A stretch of 64,000 nucleotides of DNA from Sedimentibacter sp. MB35-C1. Lineage in GTDB: Bacteria > Bacillota > Clostridia > Tissierellales > Sedimentibacteraceae. Positions 59,845 to 64,000 of this stretch are shown one piece after another (positions within the stretch are counted from its first letter, which is position 1; each line of letters begins with the position of its first letter). Both the position numbers and the translations under genes were made by a program. The stretch is taken from the NCBI RefSeq assembly GCF_030913635.1, contig NZ_CP133188.1:3534001-3598000 (forward strand), written 5' to 3'. The notes below the pieces were generated by a model that ran no database searches, had not been told where the DNA came from, and was given only the letters and a program-made list of their open reading frames with translations.

Positions 59845-61866
59845 TCAATTCTCATTCTTAGCTTTATAGTCAGCTACTACCTTTTCAGCCATATTAGTTG
59901 GCATTTCGTCGTATCTTAAGAATTCCATGGTAAAGCTTCCTCTTGCTTGAGTCATTGATTTAAGTTCAATTGCGTAGGTGTACATTTCAGCCATAGGTGC
60001 TTCAGCCATTACAAGCTGGCTTCCGTCTGTCTGCTGCTCCATGCCGAGGATTCTTCCTCTTCGCTTGTTCATGTCACCCATTATATCTCCCAGGTATTCA
60101 TCGGGTATGTTAATTTCAACTTTTGCAACCGGCTCAAGTAGTATTGGTTTAGCTTCTGCCATACCTTTCCTAAATGCTAATGAAGCGGCTATTTTAAATG
60201 CCATTTCGTTAGAGTCAACATCGTGGTATGAACCGTCGTACAATGTTGCTTTAATGCCCACAACCTTACAACCTGCCAGAGTTCCTTTGTCCAAACATTC
60301 TCTCAGACCTTTTTCAACTGCTGGTATGAAGTTCCTCGGAACAGATCCTCCAAATATTTCTTCTGAAAATACGAATTCTTCATCGCTTGGTTCAAATCTG
60401 ATGTGAACATCGCCGTACTGTCCTGCTCCTCCGGACTGTTTCTTATGCTTGCCCTGTACATCTGATTTACCTCTGATTGTTTCTCTGTATGCAACCTTAG
60501 GCGGTGATAGTTCCACTTCAACCTTGAAGTTGTTTTTAAGTTTACTTGCTATAACTTCCAGCTGAATATTTCCCTGTCCTCCCAATACTTGTTCTTTTGT
60601 TTCAGAATTTCTTTCTATACTAAAGGTAGGGTCTTCCTCGTTGAGTTTGTGAAGTCCCAGTCCGACTTTTTCATCATTATCTTTTGTTTTAGCTCTTACT
60701 GCCATAAAGTAGCAAGGTTTTGGAAAATCTATTTCGTCATATTCAACAAGGTTTGTTTTCAAAGAAATAGTATCTCCCGTAGCGAAATATTGCAGCTTTG
60801 ATGTGGCTCCAATATCTCCCGCCTTAATTTCCGAAGCTTCAAGCTGTTCTTTACCTCTCATGTAGAACACATTTCCCAGCCTTTCAGATTCCTGAATTTT
60901 AGCGTTGTATATATCTGCATCCTTCTTAATTGTTCCGGACATAACTTTAAATAATGTAATTTTACCAACAAACGGGTCTACGATTGTTTTAAATACAAAA
61001 GCTGACAGCGGTGCTGATGAATCCGCCTTCACATCTTCTGCATCCTGTTCCGTCGGCATGTATTCTTTTATAACGCTCATAAGAAGGCTTGCTCCTAAAC
61101 CCTTCGATGCAGCGCCAAGAACTACGGGAACAAGTTCTCCCGCCAATACAGCTTTTTTCAATCCATCATGAATTTCTTCATCGGTGAATTCTTCGCCCTC
61201 AAAGAATTTTTCCAGCATTTCTTCGTCTGTCTCTGCAACGGACTCCATTAATATTGATCTGAAATTTTCAGCCTTTTCAGCAGTATCTGGTAATGTTTCC
61301 ACAGGTTCGGTGCCGATGTAGCATTGTCTTTCCAAAATATCCATATATCCGTCATATTTATCGCCTTTACCGAGAGGAATTGCAAATGGCACAACTCTTT
61401 TTCCGAATTTTTCTCTTAAATTATCCAGCAATACGTCAAATTTAACGTTTTCTTTATCCATTTTATTAACGAATATTATTCTTGGAAGCTTCCTCTGCTC
61501 AGCATATTTCCACGCTTTTTCTGTTCCAACTTCAATTCCTGAACTTGCATCTATTACAATTACTGCACTGCTGGCAACTCTTAACGCTCCATATACCTCA
61601 CCTACGAAATCAAAATATCCAGGAGTATCAAGGAAATTAATTTTAGTATTATCATACTCTACAGGTATGATTGATGTGCTGATAGAAACTTGTCGATCTT
61701 TCTCTTCTTTATCGAAATCGGAAACAGTATTTCCGTCTTCAACTTTGCCTATACGATTTATAACTTTAGTATCAAATAAAAATGCTTCGGTTAATGATGT
61801 TTTGCCACAGCTACTGTGGCCAATCAAGGCAACGTTTCTAATTTGGTCAGTGTTATACGTTTTCAT
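59845..61866 (-). CDS. Elongation factor G-like translational GTPase
   Basis: A 673-residue EF-G paralogue. G motifs are GHSSCGKTSL (G1), DTPGYFDF (G3) and NKMDKE (G4, about 130). Domain IV has 'SGGAGQYGDVHIRFEP' and domain V 'DYLGDIMGDMNKRRGRILGM'-like residues. It is shorter than canonical FusA (about 690-700) and has 'HSSCGKTSL' instead of 'HIDAGKTTT', so it belongs to the FusA2-like group of unknown ribosome role. It is a core-gene boundary for the island. A good ribosome binding site (AGGAGG) precedes 61866. Confidence 0.85.
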   Translation of the reverse strand: MKTYNTDQIRNVALIGHSSCGKTSLTEAFLFDTKVINRIGKVEDGNTVSDFDKEEKDRQVSISTSIIPVEYDNTKINFLDTPGYFDFVGEVYGALRVASSAVIVIDASSGIEVGTEKAWKYAEQRKLPRIIFVNKMDKENVKFDVLLDNLREKFGKRVVPFAIPLGKGDKYDGYMDILERQCYIGTEPVETLPDTAEKAENFRSILMESVAETDEEMLEKFFEGEEFTDEEIHDGLKKAVLAGELVPVVLGAASKGLGASLLMSVIKEYMPTEQDAEDVKADSSAPLSAFVFKTIVDPFVGKITLFKVMSGTIKKDADIYNAKIQESERLGNVFYMRGKEQLEASEIKAGDIGATSKLQYFATGDTISLKTNLVEYDEIDFPKPCYFMAVRAKTKDNDEKVGLGLHKLNEEDPTFSIERNSETKEQVLGGQGNIQLEVIASKLKNNFKVEVELSPPKVAYRETIRGKSDVQGKHKKQSGGAGQYGDVHIRFEPSDEEFVFSEEIFGGSVPRNFIPAVEKGLRECLDKGTLAGCKVVGIKATLYDGSYHDVDSNEMAFKIAASLAFRKGMAEAKPILLEPVAKVEINIPDEYLGDIMGDMNKRRGRILGMEQQTDGSQLVMAEAPMAEMYTYAIELKSMTQARGSFTMEFLRYDEMPTNMAEKVVADYKAKNEN

Positions 61867-62109
61867 TCGCTTTATTCCTCCTAATAGATTCTGCTTATTT
61901 ATTATATTTTACATTATAAAGTATGATTAATCAATATAATTTTAATTATGTGACTTATTTGTTAAATTATGCAAACAATATTAAAAATTTATTGTTAAAA
62001 ATAAGTCAATGCATAATTAAACCATTATTGAATTTATGTACATAATAATACTTTGCAAATTTCAAATGCCAGTGATATAATTTTCAAAAGTACAATTAAG
62101 GACAGCATT

Positions 62110-64000
62110 ATGAACGAAATAATACTCAATTACATAGCGCAGGCAGTTTTGGGAGGTGCGTCAGGTTACATAACTAACGACTATGCCATAAACATGCTTT
62201 TTAAAGAATATACCCCCCTTAAAATCGGAGGCGTCATTAAAAAAACAAGATCGGAATTTATTGATAATCTCAGCAGTATGGTTGAAAACGACATAATAAA
62301 CACTGAAAAGTTTCAGCAGATACTCAACGATGAATGTTTAAAAAAAGAATTTGATGCAATGACATCGGATTTTTATAAGAGCTGCCTATATGATGCAGTT
62401 GGAAGTAATCGCCTGCAGCAAATTGAAGGCTTTGACGAAACGTTAGAATCAACTGACACTTTCATATCAGATATTATTAACAAATACATGCCTGATTTAT
62501 ATGAAATTATGCTTGATAAACTTGACCCGGGTGTATTTTTAACTCCAAAACAGCTGAGCAGTATAAGCAACTCAATATATTCTGCAGTTTATGAAACAAT
62601 AGATACTTCCGATATACTGAAAGATACTCTTATGTCCGTATATAGGCATAACAGTAACTTGGTTCTCGGAAATATAATAGACCGTAATATATATGAAAAT
62701 ATCATAGGAAATATTATTGAAATACTTTTAAATAAATATCCCGAAAAATTTAAGACCATAATTGATGAAATTTTAGATTCCTTGGGAATTAATGAATCCT
62801 TCAAATCTGCGGAAAAGGTGTTTTATGACAAAAAAATCGGAGAAATTGTTATGCTTGATGAAATTCCGGAAAATTTGCATAACAGAATATCTTCGTATGT
62901 GGATTCAAAGGAAGGAACAGAACGTATCGGAAATCTTATAAGTTCTATATTTTCATTTGGAAAAAATTGTGATAAATCACTGTTTGACCTCCTGGATACA
63001 TCTTTTGAAAGCAGTCTTAAAATTTACCTCACAGACAACATTCCTTACGTAACCGAAAACATTATTGGCTGGATTAAAGAAAACAGCAATTTGATAGATA
63101 CTCTGATTGAACAGTCAATGGATGAAGTTGTAAAAGAGTCAGACGGATTAAAAGCAAAGATGCTGTCTACAATTAAAACTGTGTATTTAAATAATTTGAG
63201 CAAAAAATACAGCCTGGCAGACAAAATAATATCTTACATTAGAAAAGTTTCAAATTCTGAAAAACTGGGAAACATACTTAGTGATAAGCTTATTGATTTA
63301 TTAGAGAGCCTTACAATTCGAGAAATATTTGAGGAAGCAGAAAGAAATAATATAACACCCGAAAAAATCAGCTTATTCATAAGAAATTACATCAGGCAAA
63401 ATTCGCGATCCTTTATTAATTCTTTCACCGAATATATTGCAGAAAAGAAAGCCGGTGATATATTTTCTGCCGAATTAATAAGAGATGATGTATTACCCGG
63501 CCTTATGAAGCAATTTTCTGAATTTTTGCCATCTGAAACTGTAAAAAATTATCTGACACAGATTGCTGCTAATGGCGCATCCTGCTTATTAGATAAAGAA
63601 TTAAGACACCTAGTTAATGAAAAACAGGCTGAATGTTCGGCAGAAAAGCTTAGCCTTCTCATAGGTAAAGCAATATCTTCCATGGAAGATTCCATAAAAA
63701 AATGGATTGGTATAAATGCAGAAAATTTAGCGGTAAATTTGACATCAAAAAACCTGAATCAGGAGACTGTTGATACATTAAATGACAGCTTATACAAAGC
63801 CTACATAAATGGCGCTGAAAAAGTAAGACCTGCACCTGTTTCTTTTGTATTGGATAAATTAAATTCAATAGATGACCTGGTTGAAAACAGTTCAGATTCT
63901 CTGCGCACATATGCAGTTGATAATTCTGGAATAATTTTAAACGGATCAATAAAAGCAATTGTTTCGGACAATTTAAACAAACTGGATGACAAAGCTCTTG
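62110..64000 (+). CDS. DUF445 family membrane protein, C-terminus beyond window
   Basis: The frame opens at ATG 62110 behind AAGGA (seven bases spacing) and stays open to the end, at least 630 codons. The N-terminus MNEIILNYIAQAVLGGASGY followed by ITNDYAINMLF and KEYTPLKIGG is the DUF445 (YheB-like) pattern: a membrane helix at 5-25, then long helical repeats. The rest is amphipathic helix with little homology visible. Family function is unknown. Divergent from the EF-G-like gene. Confidence 0.7.
   Translation, partial: MNEIILNYIAQAVLGGASGYITNDYAINMLFKEYTPLKIGGVIKKTRSEFIDNLSSMVENDIINTEKFQQILNDECLKKEFDAMTSDFYKSCLYDAVGSNRLQQIEGFDETLESTDTFISDIINKYMPDLYEIMLDKLDPGVFLTPKQLSSISNSIYSAVYETIDTSDILKDTLMSVYRHNSNLVLGNIIDRNIYENIIGNIIEILLNKYPEKFKTIIDEILDSLGINESFKSAEKVFYDKKIGEIVMLDEIPENLHNRISSYVDSKEGTERIGNLISSIFSFGKNCDKSLFDLLDTSFESSLKIYLTDNIPYVTENIIGWIKENSNLIDTLIEQSMDEVVKESDGLKAKMLSTIKTVYLNNLSKKYSLADKIISYIRKVSNSEKLGNILSDKLIDLLESLTIREIFEEAERNNITPEKISLFIRNYIRQNSRSFINSFTEYIAEKKAGDIFSAELIRDDVLPGLMKQFSEFLPSETVKNYLTQIAANGASCLLDKELRHLVNEKQAECSAEKLSLLIGKAISSMEDSIKKWIGINAENLAVNLTSKNLNQETVDTLNDSLYKAYINGAEKVRPAPVSFVLDKLNSIDDLVENSSDSLRTYAVDNSGIILNGSIKAIVSDNLNKLDDKAL

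Overview
The window looks like the chromosome of a low-GC anaerobic Firmicute of the class Clostridia. Supporting signs are very AT-rich DNA, strong AGGAGG-type ribosome binding sites, frequent TTG starts, a clostridial group 5 (TcdR/UviA-like) sigma factor, and DUF819, DUF3870, DUF2935 and EF-G-like genes typical of that class. The species cannot be named from sequence alone. No rRNA, tRNA or CRISPR array was found.

Bases 1-21,000 are mostly ordinary metabolic and envelope genes: a MATE exporter (cut by the window edge), an HpcH/HpaI-type aldolase, a TPP-riboswitch-controlled thiamine-precursor ABC operon (thiamine-binding protein, permease, lipoprotein, ATPase, methyltransferase, second thiamine-binding protein), a DUF362 ferredoxin-like protein, a threonine aldolase family enzyme, an acyltransferase, a dipeptide epimerase/PepV/DUF819 operon for peptide use, and a five-gene operon of an exported protein, an ABC exporter and a two-component system.

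Bases 21,000-36,000 are a plastic region. A block with the order RCC1-like protein / 187-aa exported protein / alpha-beta hydrolase / GNAT / PepSY-like protein is present twice in the same orientation (about 22.9-29.2 kb and 30.7-35.0 kb), and each copy has decayed differently. Chimeric gene fossils, an IS3-family relic and a fosX gene lie among the copies. Between them is a group 5 sigma factor followed by a promoter matching the TcdR class (TTTACT-16-CTCTTT) and a possible phosphodiester-glycosidase-like protein.

Bases 36,000-59,800 are a defence and specialised-metabolite island. The left part holds a HEPN-like protein and an overlapping pair of a primary-type sigma-70 factor and a RecQ-like helicase. 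A direct repeat of about 430 bp at 42.04-42.48 kb recurs at 59.28-59.83 kb and brackets about 17 kb. That segment contains a DUF4062 protein with helical repeats, a Gabija-like GajA/GajB pair, a broken tyrosine recombinase, an IS110-family element with a structured non-coding end, a HEPN/RES NADase-type protein, a fragment of a DUF4297-like defence gene, and an apparent graspetide (omega-ester RiPP) cluster.

The graspetide cluster is the most interesting find. An ATP-grasp ligase, a membrane protein of unknown function and a precursor peptide with four repeats of the core TxxhExSDPDEF form a compact operon. The ligase appears to begin at a non-canonical ATA codon placed ideally behind its ribosome binding site.

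After 59.8 kb the core chromosome resumes with an EF-G-like GTPase and a DUF445 membrane protein that runs off the window end.
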